DNA of 64,000 bases from assembly GCA_018524725.1 (NCBI GenBank), contig JAEUWP010000024.1:62001-126000 (forward strand). Reading direction: 5' to 3'. A model generated the notes under the pieces. The model was not told the origin of the DNA. It made no database searches and saw only the letters and a list, made by a program, of their open reading frames with translations. This DNA comes from Podaxis mareebaensis. Taxonomy: Eukaryota; Basidiomycota; Agaricomycetes; Agaricales; Agaricaceae. The translations under genes were made by a program, and so were the position numbers. This document shows positions 12,909 through 23,867 of this stretch, in pieces; position 1 is the first letter of the stretch, and each line of letters opens with the position of its first letter.

Positions 12909-14273
12909 ATGAAAATATCTCTTCGCCCGCCCATTGCGTCTACCATTCCACTGGAAGTCATCGACAACATTGTTAAGGGAGCAGATAAAAGCGACCTTGC
13001 AAGGTTCTCGCGTATCTACCCGACATGGACTGGTCCTTGCCAGAGGGCACTCTTCTCCACTATGTGCGTCGACCCGACCGAGTATCACCCGGTTTACGGT
13101 TTGGAGTTAGATAAGCGGGTAGGGGATTATATCCGGGTGCTGGTTCTGAAGGGGTGTGGACCAGAAACGCACGACTCGATCGGGCCAGTGCATCCAAGAT
13201 TTCCCCCGTTCCTCCGCGTGCTCAAGCAAGTCGAGACCTTGAGGATCATGAGGATCAACTGGAATCTTCTCTCAGAGGACGCGTTCGGTGCGCTTCAGCA
13301 CGTTGTCAATGGTCCGAGCTTCAAGCGCTTGGTCGCCGATCCGAATGACTCCGGAGAGGGGTTTCCATTGGCATTTCTAGCCTTCTGTTCCAACATACAA
13401 GAGCTATCCTTCCAGTATGCTGATCCAAGTGGCCATGACGAAATCCCGCCTGTGTTTGATCTCCCTCCATTTCTGGCAATGACAGGCCGTCTTGACAGCC
13501 TAATCAACGAGCGCCCAGTGCAGATCAGGGGTTTATGTCTCAAAGGTTCGAGGACGATGGCCAAGTTCTTACACCTGGTGAAGAGCCGAAATAGTTGGCG
13601 TGATGCCATTCGGCTTGATCAGCTTTCGAAGCTCCATCTCGCCTACGTGGAGGATACGCTAGAACGGGGACCCCATTCTGATACCAAACGCGTGGAGTCC
13701 GTCCTCGAGTATTGCGGTGGCCGTATTAAAGAATTACACCTACAATTTGAGCGAGATGGTGAGTGCTGATGCTCTGGGATATGGATCCGAGACTGACGGT
13801 AATACTGGGTAGACGAAGAGGCCATGGGATACTACGTCGCGTCCAAGGTTGTTCAAGGTCTGAGCGGCCTTCGCAAGTTGATGATGTCGTACAGTTGTCC
13901 GATGGCTCAGCCATTCAGACTAGATGTCGCGAAGGACTGGCTATTCCCGTTCCTACATGACCTTCCAAGCCCGAGTCAGCTGGAGGAGCTTCGCATAGCC
14001 TGGGATGTTGCACATACGTCCACTGTGCAGTATGTCGAGGAGCACATGACTGGTCGATTTGACGAATTTTTTGAAATCCTGGAAGGTTTGGTACGTCGGC
14101 GATTCACAGGGCTCCGACGGCTTCGTGTTCGGATTTCACCAGTATGGGTTGATATAGAGGATGGGGCAAATGTTGAGCCACCTCACTACAGTCTTGAAGG
14201 CTACGAACGGCTGGTCGACGAGAAACTCCGCTCATCGTTCAAAGGAATGGATATCCAAGTAATGCTCACGTAA
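12909..14273 (+). CDS. F-box-like protein, duplicate A
   Basis: Two exons (12909-13758 and 13813-14273, intron GTGAGT...TAG) give 436 residues. The N-terminus has an F-box-like segment, STIPLEVIDNIV followed by SDLARFSRIYPTW, which in F-box proteins binds Skp1 of an SCF ubiquitin ligase. The rest is leucine-rich with spaced repeats (for example VLEYCGGRIKELHLQFERD and LRKLMMSYSCP), as in substrate-binding LRR-like regions of Agaricomycete F-box proteins. The start ATG is conserved in duplicate B at 21527. The predicted function, substrate choice for ubiquitination, is inferred from the family; the target is unknown. Frame and splice sites are intact in both copies. Confidence 0.78.
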
Positions 14274-14436
14274 ATATAGCCAAATACTTACCGTCATCAC
14301 AAGGACCAGCGATTTCTGAATTTCTGCACTCAGACTACCTTTCTCCCTTATCTCTTGATATATTACATCCAACTTCGGTTTCACCCGAAGTGTTACTAAA
14401 GGAGACATTCCATGGCTATTGCATTGATTGATAGAC

Positions 14437-14862
14437 AGCAGGAATTTTCCATAATTGTAACTTATTAGGGCGTGTATATGATCATCGTGGCGCGGACCGA
14501 TCGTGTCTATACAATCATGTTTTGACCAGGGATGGCAAGTTCCTTGGAGATGGGGGAGGCGAGTCAGAAAATACCGTGAACGGGTTGTTGAAGTGCTGTT
14601 GTATAGCTGCAACATATCTTGGCTGCATGCCGCGTGACATATTTCCATCGGGACCTTGTGCGATATGGGCTTCAGTAGAGCCACAACTGGAAGTGGCCAA
14701 GGTGGCGACCGAGGCAGGAGTTAATAGGCAATTTTTCAAATGCTTCAAAACTGAGGACTTATTAAGAGTATAGCGTTTCGACAGCCGCGTCCGTTGATGT
14801 CGGTTACTGGACCAAGATTTCTTGGGCTTTATAAGTCCGTTGATCCATCTGAAATTTGGATT
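14437..14862. other. Copy-A-specific 430-bp segment
   Basis: Copies A and B align up to a GATTGATA motif (A: 14429-14436; B: about 23038-23045) and resume at AAAGAGCGGGGGTTT. The intervening 430 bp exists only in copy A. On the minus strand it holds an open frame rich in Ser/Pro and polar residues that ends LPSLVKT, with a TATA-like ATAAAG upstream at about 14830. No protein family was recognised. It is either an insertion into copy A or a deletion from copy B; no terminal repeats or target duplication were seen. Confidence 0.6.
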
Positions 14863-15040
14863 CAAAGAGCGGGGGTTTCTTTTGTGAGAATTGCTTATAC
14901 AGACATAACTTATTTTGGGTCGAGGTTGCCCTCAACAATGGTACTTACATACGTCTACAATAACGCCGCGATCTACGCAACGATGACATGGTGATACAAA
15001 CACACAAGACCATAAAACAAGTCCAACATGAACATAAGGA

Positions 15041-15679
15041 CTACAAGAACGGATCACTATCCCACTTGGAGTCGGCCCGCACGAACAACTCGGTATCCTC
15101 CCCAGCTTCGTGCAATAGATGAGGTCGAGTCTTGACAAACTCATAAACCCTCCTCTGGTTCTCGCATTTACGTATCTGTGATTCCTTCACGTACAATTCG
15201 ACGTGTCTCCAGAGGGCTTTCCCAACATCTTCATCCTTCTTGATGTGAAGCACAAACTTCATATCCGTATCTGCAAGCACCCCTGTCGTGAACGTGCGAG
15301 AGAGTAGCTTGGGAGCAGAAGGCGTGGCAGGAGGGGAGGATTTAGGAGTTGAGTACCCAGCGTCTTCCGGCGCGATCCAGTGAGGCGTCGGAGTGCGATA
15401 CTGTTCATCCTGGAGGACTTGCGAATTGGCACTCCAAGAGCCCTCGGAAGAACCCTGATCCTCCGGTTCCGGGTCAGACGGTGTATCGGGTATCGTCTCT
15501 TTTGTTGGTTTTGGATAAACCCAGCGCTTGTGAATCCCCTGACCGGTCGCGGAACGGGTGGTCATGACGAAGGAATCGTCATAGTTTTGGTCGGTGTCAT
15601 GGCTGATATCAATCTTCCGGAGTGTGGCAAATTCCTCCTCCTGAAATTGATTGGCTTTGGCGCGGGTGATGACGGCCAT
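15041..15679 (-). CDS. Small polar protein of unrecognised family, duplicate A
   Basis: Single exon of 212 residues starting MAVITRAKANQFQEEEFATL. Near residues 40-60 it has the segment SATGQGIHKRWVYPKP. A Ser/Pro/acidic stretch follows, then a structured-looking C-terminus (KFVLHIKKDEDVGKALWRHV and RRVYEFVKTRPHLLHEAGED). A TATA-like GGATAAAAG lies about 110 bp upstream of the start, which supports that start. Duplicate B (23229-23867) is nearly identical and equally open, so the frame is under selection or the duplication is very recent. A more distant relative lies at 38211-38726. No known domain was recognised and no function is proposed. Confidence 0.75.
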   Translation of the reverse strand: MAVITRAKANQFQEEEFATLRKIDISHDTDQNYDDSFVMTTRSATGQGIHKRWVYPKPTKETIPDTPSDPEPEDQGSSEGSWSANSQVLQDEQYRTPTPHWIAPEDAGYSTPKSSPPATPSAPKLLSRTFTTGVLADTDMKFVLHIKKDEDVGKALWRHVELYVKESQIRKCENQRRVYEFVKTRPHLLHEAGEDTELFVRADSKWDSDPFL

Positions 15680-16091
15680 GGCAGGCGGGGCTTTTTGTTT
15701 GTATGAGGGAAGGTGGTGGACGGCTCACGGTGGAAGAGTGAAGGTGGGTGGATTCCGGTCGATGGCGTGCCATTTCCCTCCATTTAGGAGCTTTTATCCG
15801 TGTCCAGTGCATCTATTTCACAATTGTGCTTCGACTTTGTCTTTTTGCGTGGACACACAATCGGTCCAATCGCCTTGGCGACTCCGCTTTGACCTGGCAA
15901 CCTATGTACAAATGCACAGCGCTTTGACGACACTAGAACGATTCACGGAGTGGCTCAACGCCGAGGCGTTTGGTCGAAGTCAGCATTCATTTGGGACCTA
16001 TTGTATGTTTCTTCATGCTATGAATCATGGATTTGATGGAGGGTTAACAAATCATTTCGGTTTGCCAGCGTTGCACCAGTTTCCTGGGAAA

Positions 16092-17093
16092 TTATTGATC
16101 ACCACTTCTTCTTTTTGACCTTGAATCCCAGCCAGTGTCGCTGCCCTTATGTGCACAGCACGCCTCGGCCCCCGAAGGTTGGGGCTGCTGACTCCAACCA
16201 CTTCCATTTAGAGGGTCGTCCCAGTCTCCAGGTCGACGAGCCTGTGTTGCCCAATCGGCACTGTGCTCTGATTCAAGTGCCCCTGAGTTGTAATGACCTG
16301 CGGCGGCGGCTTTCTTGATATTCCTGTTTAAAGCAGCAGCTACTGCTGTGTAACCGTCTCTGTTGCCGAACTGATTAACTGAAGATGTTGAAGCCAGTGC
16401 GCCTCCTGCGCATGCTGCCCATTGTTGTGAGGACATGTGTGGATGGCGCTGCGCATTCGGTGTAGAAGCTACAGGCGCCCGAGGGACTGGTGGAACTGGA
16501 ACGGGTTGAGGATGGGGTTTCGGTGGTGCGAGGGTACGCGTATTTTTCTTAGCGATCTCGCTGGCGGAAGTGTATCTCACATTCCGCATTGCTGCTGCCG
16601 CTGCAGTGAAAGATTGTGATTCGCTGGGAAGTGGATGTTGTTCAGCAGTAGGTGATGTCAGAAGAATCTGTGTCGTCGCATTACCGAGAGGTGATTCCCA
16701 TTGCCCGTGACTGGGCGTGGCATCGTGATGACTTCCCCAAGTGTGATATTCATCATGTGGTTCCTCCAGCATTGGTTTCTGACTATCAAAGTCTTTGATC
16801 GTTGTTGGGGTGTTGAACATAACTGATGGCGACCGAGGAGGCGGAGGTGATGTTGGAAGTGGAGATTGTGCGTCTGTAGGGAGAGGGGGAGGGACGGGGA
16901 GAGGCTCAGACGTCGAACCGGTCCAACCAATAGTAGAAGACTGATCCCAGCTAGATGGTGGATTATCCCAACCTCCACCATTTTCCGTTTCTCCCCACGC
17001 ACCCGAACTTGAATTGACCGGCTCATGGTCCATAGCATCGTGAAGAGGAGCTGCCCGGTCATCCAGATATTGAGACTGTTCTTGACCATGCAC
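16092..17093 (-). CDS. GW/WG-rich disordered protein
   Basis: One open frame of 333 residues starting MHGQEQSQYLDD. It is almost wholly low-complexity: Pro, Ser, Gln and Asn with many isolated tryptophans beside Gly, Asp or Ser (GAWGETENGGGWDNPPSSWD, STIGWTGS, DWDDPLNGSGWSQ, DTGWDSRSKRR). No globular domain, signal peptide or membrane helix is visible. Spaced Trp next to Gly in a disordered chain is typical of Argonaute-hook proteins, but similar composition occurs elsewhere, so this is only a suggestion. The stop (16092-16094) lies at the very edge of duplicated block A, so the tail of the protein may have been altered by the duplication. An upstream exon is possible. Confidence 0.55.
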   Translation of the reverse strand: MHGQEQSQYLDDRAAPLHDAMDHEPVNSSSGAWGETENGGGWDNPPSSWDQSSTIGWTGSTSEPLPVPPPLPTDAQSPLPTSPPPPRSPSVMFNTPTTIKDFDSQKPMLEEPHDEYHTWGSHHDATPSHGQWESPLGNATTQILLTSPTAEQHPLPSESQSFTAAAAAMRNVRYTSASEIAKKNTRTLAPPKPHPQPVPVPPVPRAPVASTPNAQRHPHMSSQQWAACAGGALASTSSVNQFGNRDGYTAVAAALNRNIKKAAAAGHYNSGALESEHSADWATQARRPGDWDDPLNGSGWSQQPQPSGAEACCAHKGSDTGWDSRSKRRSGDQ

Positions 17094-17364
17094 ACATGAA
17101 CTTTTGTCGTGATAATAATCCTAAGTAGAGTAGCCTACACCTAAATAGCCTAACTTGCTACCTTCCAGGCTTATGACCTGCCGCAAGCGCGGGCCACTCA
17201 AAAAGCCGGTAAAAAAAACTGTCAAATGGGCGACATAATATGCATTTCATAAGCTGTGTATCTTCGTAACGTCGTGACGTCGTAAGTATTTTCGAGCGGA
17301 GCTCAAACAACGTTGTTTAGAACCTTTGACGTCGGCGGCTTCATATAAAGACCGATTCTTCACT

Positions 17365-18572
17365 ATGCCAATTCCTCTCCGAAACGTCCATGTTTATAGT
17401 TCCTCAAATGGCGTCGAAGTAGCTGGCGAGCTGGACAGCATTTTACCATCACACCCTCGTGTTCAACAGTTTTTTCAGGCTTCTATCAGCATGGAGGTGT
17501 TTCGATTGCCACTTTCTGCAGTTGGCTCAACGAAGTCCTCATTATCCGTGAAGAATGGGCCCTCTATCCCAGCAAGTTCGACAACAATCGCGCCGCTGAT
17601 GGCGCGGCGCTGGATAGTACTAACAATGACCCGCTGCCGCCTGGACGTTATGTCATACGTACCCCAGCTCCTCGTGAGATTCTACGTGTCTTGTTGTTCC
17701 ATCTGCCTATGATCTTCTTATAGTAGCATCGCAAGTTTTGGTTGGCCTTACGTCGGATGTTCCCTGGACGCGCCCATACTCGGTTAACAAGACCTGCACT
17801 CCACACGTCCGTTTCTTATTATTTGTATCTGTGATATTTGCTGACCATCATACTAGGATACGAAATTTGTGGCGCGTGTCAGAGAACGCGATATGTATTG
17901 CTGTATTACGGGGCAGGAGGTTGTAGCCGACGACTTCACAGGATTTGAGGCTGCTCACATATTTCCTCTTAGCGAGACTGACATCGTAAGCTTCGTAACT
18001 CGATCAACGCTACGTTGTGCTGACTCGCCGCTGAAAGTGGAACGATAACAACTACAGACGCTTCATTGACGATGACCAGATCGCTACAGGATTCGAACTG
18101 AACTCTGTTCAAAATGGCTTCCTTTGCTCCTCGACGGAGCACCGCATGTTCAATAATTTAAGTGTTGGCGTGAATCCTGACGTGAGAATCCGTGTTTTAT
18201 GATGTGGGCACTGCGCTAATGCTTCTGCAGGATGGCTTCCGAATCTATGACTTTATTGGTCGTGACCCTAAGCGCACGCCTCATGGACGAACTTTCTATC
18301 GCAACCCCGGTGTCTCACAACGCTACCTTCCTTCTGCGGACCTTCTCAGAGACCATTTCCGTCAATGTGTCCTTCGACGTGTCAAAGGTGCTGGAGAAAC
18401 AGATGACCCTGTCCGCCGTTTTGATCCTGATGTTGATCTCGGTGTGGGAGGTTTCAACCTTGGGGCTGATTCCTGGTGGGCGAGCTCGGCAGGGAAGAGA
18501 CAGCTAGAAGCTGAGCTGGCAGGTCGTCTTTGGGGGATTGGCGCCTCTCAACTTCAAACACCTGAGGTTTGA
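17365..18572 (+). CDS. HNH-endonuclease-domain protein
   Basis: The chain runs MPIPLRNVHVYSSSNGVEVA, then FYQHGGVSIATFCSWLNEVL, a linker, and the HNH core: ERDMYCCITGQEVV, then FEAAHIFPLSE (first His), SVQNGFLCSSTEHRMFNN (Asn and second His) and VNPDDGFRIYDFIGRD. This is the HNH layout of PF13391-type domains common in basidiomycetes. The C-terminus (from about 18230) is one exon ending LQTPEV and TGA at 18570-18572. Joining the first two exons in frame needs an intron ending TTTTTTCAG that starts with GC, not GT (GCGAGC near 17425). A TATA-like ATATAAAG sits very close to the ATG, so the start is uncertain. DNA cleavage activity is inferred from the motif; the cellular role of this family is unknown. 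Confidence 0.72.
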
Positions 18573-19399
18573 GGTTGTTGTACCACGGCTGTCTACAGTA
18601 TAGAAGCAAATTATCGTTATACATGTATTATTGGGAAAAGAAAACTGTTCATGCATATACCCGTGTTTATTCTTACTTACAATGACAACCTCACATAACT
18701 CACAGAACCTCATATATATCTATTGATATCTCTATTCCTGCAGAATCAAATCCTTCATTCCATCCTCAATAGCACGATACGGCTTCTATTGTCATATGAC
18801 CTGCTTCGACTAGAAGAGAACTAGGTTAGGGCCATTGAGGAATTAAAGCATTACATGTACTCTTCGAGATATCCGAAAGATCGTCTATGGTGAGAAGTGA
18901 CCGAGCCAGACTATGTACAGGGAGGTGACTCACCCTCCGCTGTCTAGGGTGAGCTCAGTCGTCTCAATAATCCTGTTCATCGGTGTCCTACAACGGCTGT
19001 CAGCCTCCTCACCTACCCCCAAGCGCAAATGAGAAACCTACAGAATCTCATGAGACACGTTAGCCAACAACTCTGATTTGCTCCTGTTTGCCAACTCTGC
19101 CGCCTCCCCCACAGCTGTGTTCTTCTGAATCACATCATGCAGGTGGAATGACGTTTAGTCGATTCGCATCTTCAGCGAATCCATCTCGCCACCAGCGCCG
19201 ACGTAATGAACCGAGTGAAATCGCCGTCCGTGGCTGCAGCCGAAATTTGTGCGAAGCCTCGGACTCAGTGATTGGTTAGGTTTCCGGCCATGCTGTTCAC
19301 GGACAGCCTAAACTGAGGAACAGCAGTAAAGAAATCAAATTATAAAGTTGTATAAACTATAAAAGACAAAAAGACAATAGATATAAATTATCAAAAAAA
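18573..19399. other. Intergenic region, no gene seen
   Basis: About 0.8 kb after the HNH gene. The first 150 bp is AT-rich and probably holds its 3' untranslated end. A 64-codon open frame at 19088-19279 is low-complexity and unsupported. The right end runs into the Copia fragment. Confidence 0.45.
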
Positions 19400-19965
19400 T
19401 CATAGAAATACCTCTAACCAGTCATTTTCTTCACCTTCTGCCATTGCTATGGCTCGACCTTTGCTAATCTCTTGAGCCTTGTGACTAGGTCCCCTATCAC
19501 GCTGTGATCTGCAAAGAGCTAGAGCTGGTTCTGGCTCAGGGGCTTGGACCTCAGGCAAAATATCTATTGGTTGCTCAGGTGGTGATGTTGTGTCGTCCAG
19601 TGGGCCTTCGACAGAGGTTTCATGCATGACACTGCTCGATCTTTGCTCTGATGGTGCATACTCTTGCAGGGTGTCTGCGGAACTGTACTTGATATGAACC
19701 GAATGCTCCTTTCAACTGACACCTTCCTTGAGTCCAGCTACCAGATTCAGATGCCATTGCTTGTCAGATTGAACCATAGCCAACGTCCTTCCTTTGGTCT
19801 GGCCGGCAACTTATTCCTGCTCTGGATGTGTACCCCAACCTTTTTGCTGATTTTTCTCACCTCAGACATCTCTGGTTTCTTTCCATACAACATCTCATAG
19901 GGTGTCTTGCTGTCTAATGCCTTAGTTGGCGTCCTATTCATCAAGCATGCTTCGCCCCACACCTG
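19400..19965 (-). mobile_element. Ty1/Copia polyprotein fragment, decayed
   Basis: Minus-strand translation gives the end of a Copia integrase core: MNRTPTKALDSKTPYEMLYG followed by KKPEMSEVRK, then the usual SKEGRW-like stretch (here RPKEGRWLWF). After frame changes it continues into the hydrophilic linker that precedes reverse transcriptase (SVERSIRF, then PPEQPIDILPEVQAPEPEP and CRSQRDRGPSHKAQEI). The match ends at both sides without LTRs, and at least two frameshifts are present. It is a dead internal fragment of an LTR retrotransposon. It lies between the two duplicated blocks. Confidence 0.8.
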
Positions 19966-21526
19966 TACTGAATGGGTAAGTTACACACTCTGAAGGCCAT
20001 ACACGACGCCAAGGTGAGATAAATCTCTATATATTAATTTGTGCAGCTGGTAAGCAAATTTTATGTAACACAGGGAACGAATACTGGGTGATTCACGGCA
20101 TTCAAACACCTGACGCCATCACCAGAAGTTCTCAGGCCGACTGGTGAGGATTGAACATTGGGCATTTGCAGGAAGAGAACCACATACAGGAGAGACTAGT
20201 GTATTTTTACACTATGCCAACGTGTAACTGATCCAAAAATCAGCTCCCATCCGAAATAGATTAACGTTCGCAGATATTCAACGATCACGAGCAAGTGCAC
20301 AGCATCATTAACCAACCCACCCCTTCCATAAACCAAAGAGCCATGAAACGCAACAACATAGGACTTATGAAAGATGGTGAAACCAGACTTACACTCACAA
20401 TTTGGGTTGTTGTCCCTCATTGGAATCCCTCATGTGATACAGGGACGCTCTGGCCTCCCGCAATGACCAGACTTCGAAAGTGTCATTCCGTATTTCCTAG
20501 TGGTACATCGAGCATGTAGAATACTGCGTGAACAACCGACTACGGTTAAGTCAACTGGCAGTTCATGTTTGGTGATCGTCTCTGAGATCTGCCATAACAG
20601 CTCAAAGTGTCAATAATAGTCCCGATCGCGAAGTATCGCCTCGCGACGTAGAGCTTGAACAATGGAACTAGCACGAGGTGGTTGTGCGGATTGAAGAGTC
20701 GTTGGCGACGCTCTCCAATACAAAAACGGAGGCTTTAAAACACAACCGATGCTCCTGGGTGGAGCTCGTAGCCTTTGATTTCCTATCTAACAAACTATTC
20801 ATCTCGTTATAAGGCCCATTAAGTTCAAGTTCACTTCAGTGATGAGCTCCTTTAGTCCTACTAGGAGTTACCGCCGAGCGTGTCGGGGTACACGAATAGG
20901 AATCCCTTGTGTCTAGCCAGTCAATCACGAAGTGATGTATGATGATACTGTCATTGAACATAAAAGCGCCCGCACTTCTTTAGTCGTGTCCTTCGAAGGA
21001 CACATGCACCAGCAAGGTAATTCTTCTCATTCCCACTTCCCTGGGGAGTTCCCAGCCCTATGGTTTCGAGTATTTATCCTATACCCACACTAAACTCAAG
21101 TGTCTGTAGCGAATGACTAGTAGAGGGCAATCGATCAGTTAGGGAGAGCCAAGGAGATGAGGTTCGTGAACGAAGCGCGTGTGGTGTGGGATTGATCACA
21201 TTCAAGGGTCAACCCACGGACATATCGGCGGACCCGTCATTCTTTAGTAGTTAGTATTAGACGCCAGAATCCATCTGTGTGCCTAGCTGCGTCACAAAAA
21301 TGGATCGACAGAAAGGGGCATGCCGCATTATTGACACGGAGACGCCGGACCAAGCATGATTCCACCGCCCACAAATGCTCAAATTGTCTGTTCCTGCTAG
21401 ACATTCGGGCACGGAAAAGAACAATGGGGCTTGCTGAGATATAACAGCCATCTGTCAGCATTGCGCCGTTCAAAGGAGTGCTCATATACCGACTCGATTT
21501 CTCTCTCACTGCATCAAATTCCTGCC

Positions 21527-22890
21527 ATGAAAGTATCTCTTCGCCCGCCCATTGCGTCTACCATTCCACTGGAAGTCATCGATAACATTGTTAAGGGAGC
21601 AGATAAAAGCGACCTTGCAAGGTTCTCGCGTATCTACCCGACATGGACTGGTCCTTGCCAGAGGGCACTCTTCTCCACTATGTGCGTCGACCCGACCGAG
21701 TATCACCCGGTTTACGGTTTGGAACTGGATAAGCGGGTAGGGGATTATATCCGGACGCTGGTTTTGAAGGGGTGTGGACCAGGGACACATGATTCTATTG
21801 GACCAGTACATCCCAAATTTCCTCTGTTCCTCCGCGCGCTCAAGCGAGTGGAAACCTTGAGGATCATGAGGATCAGCTGGAATCTCCTCTCAGAGGACGC
21901 GTTCGGTGCGCTTCTGCACACGGTCAATGGTCCGAGCTTCAAGCGCTTGGTCGCCGATCCGAATGACTCCGGGGAGGGGTTCCCATTGGCATTTTTAGCC
22001 TTCTGTTCCAACATGCAAGAACTATCCTTCCAGTACGCCGATCCAAGTGGCCATGACGAAATCCCGCCCGTATCTGATCTCCCTCCATTTCTGGCAATGG
22101 CAGGCCGCCTTGACAGCCTAATCAATGGGCGTCCAGCGCAGATCAGGGATCTGTGCCTCAAAGGTTCCAGGACGATGGCCAGGTTCTTGCACCTGGTGAT
22201 GAACCGAAGTAGTTGGCATAATGTCGTTCGCCTTGATCAACTTTCGAAGCTCCATCTCGCCTATGTGGAAGATACGCTAGAACGGGGGCCCCATTCTGAT
22301 ACCAAACGCGTGGAGTCCGTCCTCGAGTATTGCGGTGGCCGTATTAAGGAATTACACCTGCAGTTTGAACGAGATGGTGAGTTTGACGTTCTGGGATACG
22401 AATTCAAGACTGACGGTAACGTTGGATAGACGAAGAGGCCATGGGCTACCACATCGCATCCAAGGTTGTTCAAGGTCTGAGCGGCCTTCGCAAGCTGATG
22501 ATGTCGTACAGTTGTCCGATGGCTCAGCCATTCAGACTAGATGTCGCGAAGGACTGGCTATTCCCGTTCCTAAATGACCTTCCAAGCCCAGGTGAGCTGG
22601 AGGAGCTTCGCATAGCCTGGGACGTTGCACATACGTCCACGGTGCAGTACGTCGGGGAGCACATGACTGGTCGATTTGACGAATTTTTTGAAATCTTGGA
22701 AGGTTTGCTACGTCGGCGATTCACAGGGCTCCGACGGCTCCGTGTTCGGATTTCACCAGTATGGGTTGATATAGAGGATGGGGCAAATGTTGAGCCGCCT
22801 CACTACAGTCTTGAAGGCTGCGAACGGCTGGTCGACGAGAGACTCCGTTCGTTGTTTAAGGGAATGGATATCCAAGTAATGCTCACATAA
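21527..22890 (+). CDS. F-box-like protein, duplicate B
   Basis: Two exons (21527-22376 and 22430-22890) encode a 436-residue protein nearly identical to duplicate A: the same length, splice positions and F-box-like start (STIPLEVIDNIV, SDLARFSRIYPTW). Differences are scattered substitutions such as KISL to KVSL at the start and MTGRF-region changes. Both reading frames are intact, so neither copy is an obvious pseudogene. It probably acts as an SCF substrate receptor, inferred from the F-box only. An upstream in-frame ATG at 21431 exists, but the start at 21527 is the one conserved in both copies. Confidence 0.78.
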
Positions 22891-23228
22891 TAAAGCCAAA
22901 TACTGCCATCACAGAGACCAGTGATTTCTGAATTTCTGCACCCAGACTACCTTTCTTCCCTTACCTCTCGATGTAATACATCCAGATTCGGTTCAATATG
23001 ATGTGCCTCTAAGGGGGATATTCCATAGCCGTTGCATTGGTTGATACTCAAAAAGCGGGGGTTTTCTCTCGTGAGAATAGCTTATATAGTCATAACTTGT
23101 TTTGAGTCAAAGTTGTCCTCAATAATGGTATTTATATACATCTACAATAACGCCGCGATCTACGCGACGATGACCTGGTGATACAAACATACAGGACAAT
23201 AAAACAAGTCCAAACATGAATGCAGGGA

Positions 23229-23867
23229 CTACAGGAACGGATCACTATCCCACTTGGAGTCAGTCCGCACGAATAAATCGGTCTCCTCCCCAGCTTCGTG
23301 CAATAGATGAGGTCGAGTCTTGACAAACTCATAAACCCTCCTCTGGTTCTCGCGCCTACGTATCTGTGATTCCTTCACGTACAACTCGACGTGTCTCCAT
23401 AGGGCTTTCCCAACATCTTCATCCTTCTTGATGTGAAGCACAAACTTCATATCCGTATCTGCAAGCACCCCGGTCGTGAATGTGCGAGAGAGTGGTTTGG
23501 GAGCAGAAGGCGTAGCGGGAGGGGAGGATTTGGGAGTCGAGTATCCAGCGTCTTCCGGCGCGATCCAATGAGGCGTCGGAGTAGGATACTGTTCATCCTG
23601 GAGGACTTGCGAATTGGCACTCCAAGAGCTCTCAGAGGAACTCTGATCCTCCGGTTCCGGGTCCGATGGTGCATCGGGTATCGTCTCTTTTGTTGGTTTT
23701 GGATAAACCCAGCGCTTGTGAATTCCCTGACCGGTCGCGGAACGGGTGGTCATGACGAAGGAATCGTCATAGTTTTGGTCGGTGTCATGGCTGATGTCAA
23801 TCTTCCGAAGTGTGGCAAATTCCTCCTCCTGAAATTGATTGGCTTTGGCGCGGGTGATGACGGCCAT
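23229..23867 (-). CDS. Small polar protein of unrecognised family, duplicate B
   Basis: Single exon of 212 residues, the same length as duplicate A, with MAVITRAKANQFQEEEFATL at the start and SATGQGIHKRWVYPKP at about 40-60. Changes against A include C-to-R and E-to-D replacements near the C-terminus (SQIRRRENQRR; EETDLFVRTDSKW). The TATA-like GATAAAAG upstream at about 23975 is kept. The long plus-strand open frame across it (23433-23894) is a shadow. No known domain was recognised. Confidence 0.75.
   Translation of the reverse strand: MAVITRAKANQFQEEEFATLRKIDISHDTDQNYDDSFVMTTRSATGQGIHKRWVYPKPTKETIPDAPSDPEPEDQSSSESSWSANSQVLQDEQYPTPTPHWIAPEDAGYSTPKSSPPATPSAPKPLSRTFTTGVLADTDMKFVLHIKKDEDVGKALWRHVELYVKESQIRRRENQRRVYEFVKTRPHLLHEAGEETDLFVRTDSKWDSDPFL

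Larger units (their letters stand above)
11836..16100. repeat. Segmental duplication, copy A
   Basis: This block matches 20437-24293 in the same orientation. Homology begins at GATACAGGGACGCTC and ends near TTTCCTGGG. It contains about 1 kb of non-coding 5' flank, an F-box-like gene (+), a spacer and a small gene on the opposite strand with its promoter. The coding parts differ at only a few percent of positions by eye, and the 5' flank somewhat more. Copy A has about 430 bp (14437-14862) that copy B lacks. The two copies start about 8.6 kb apart. Confidence 0.92.
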
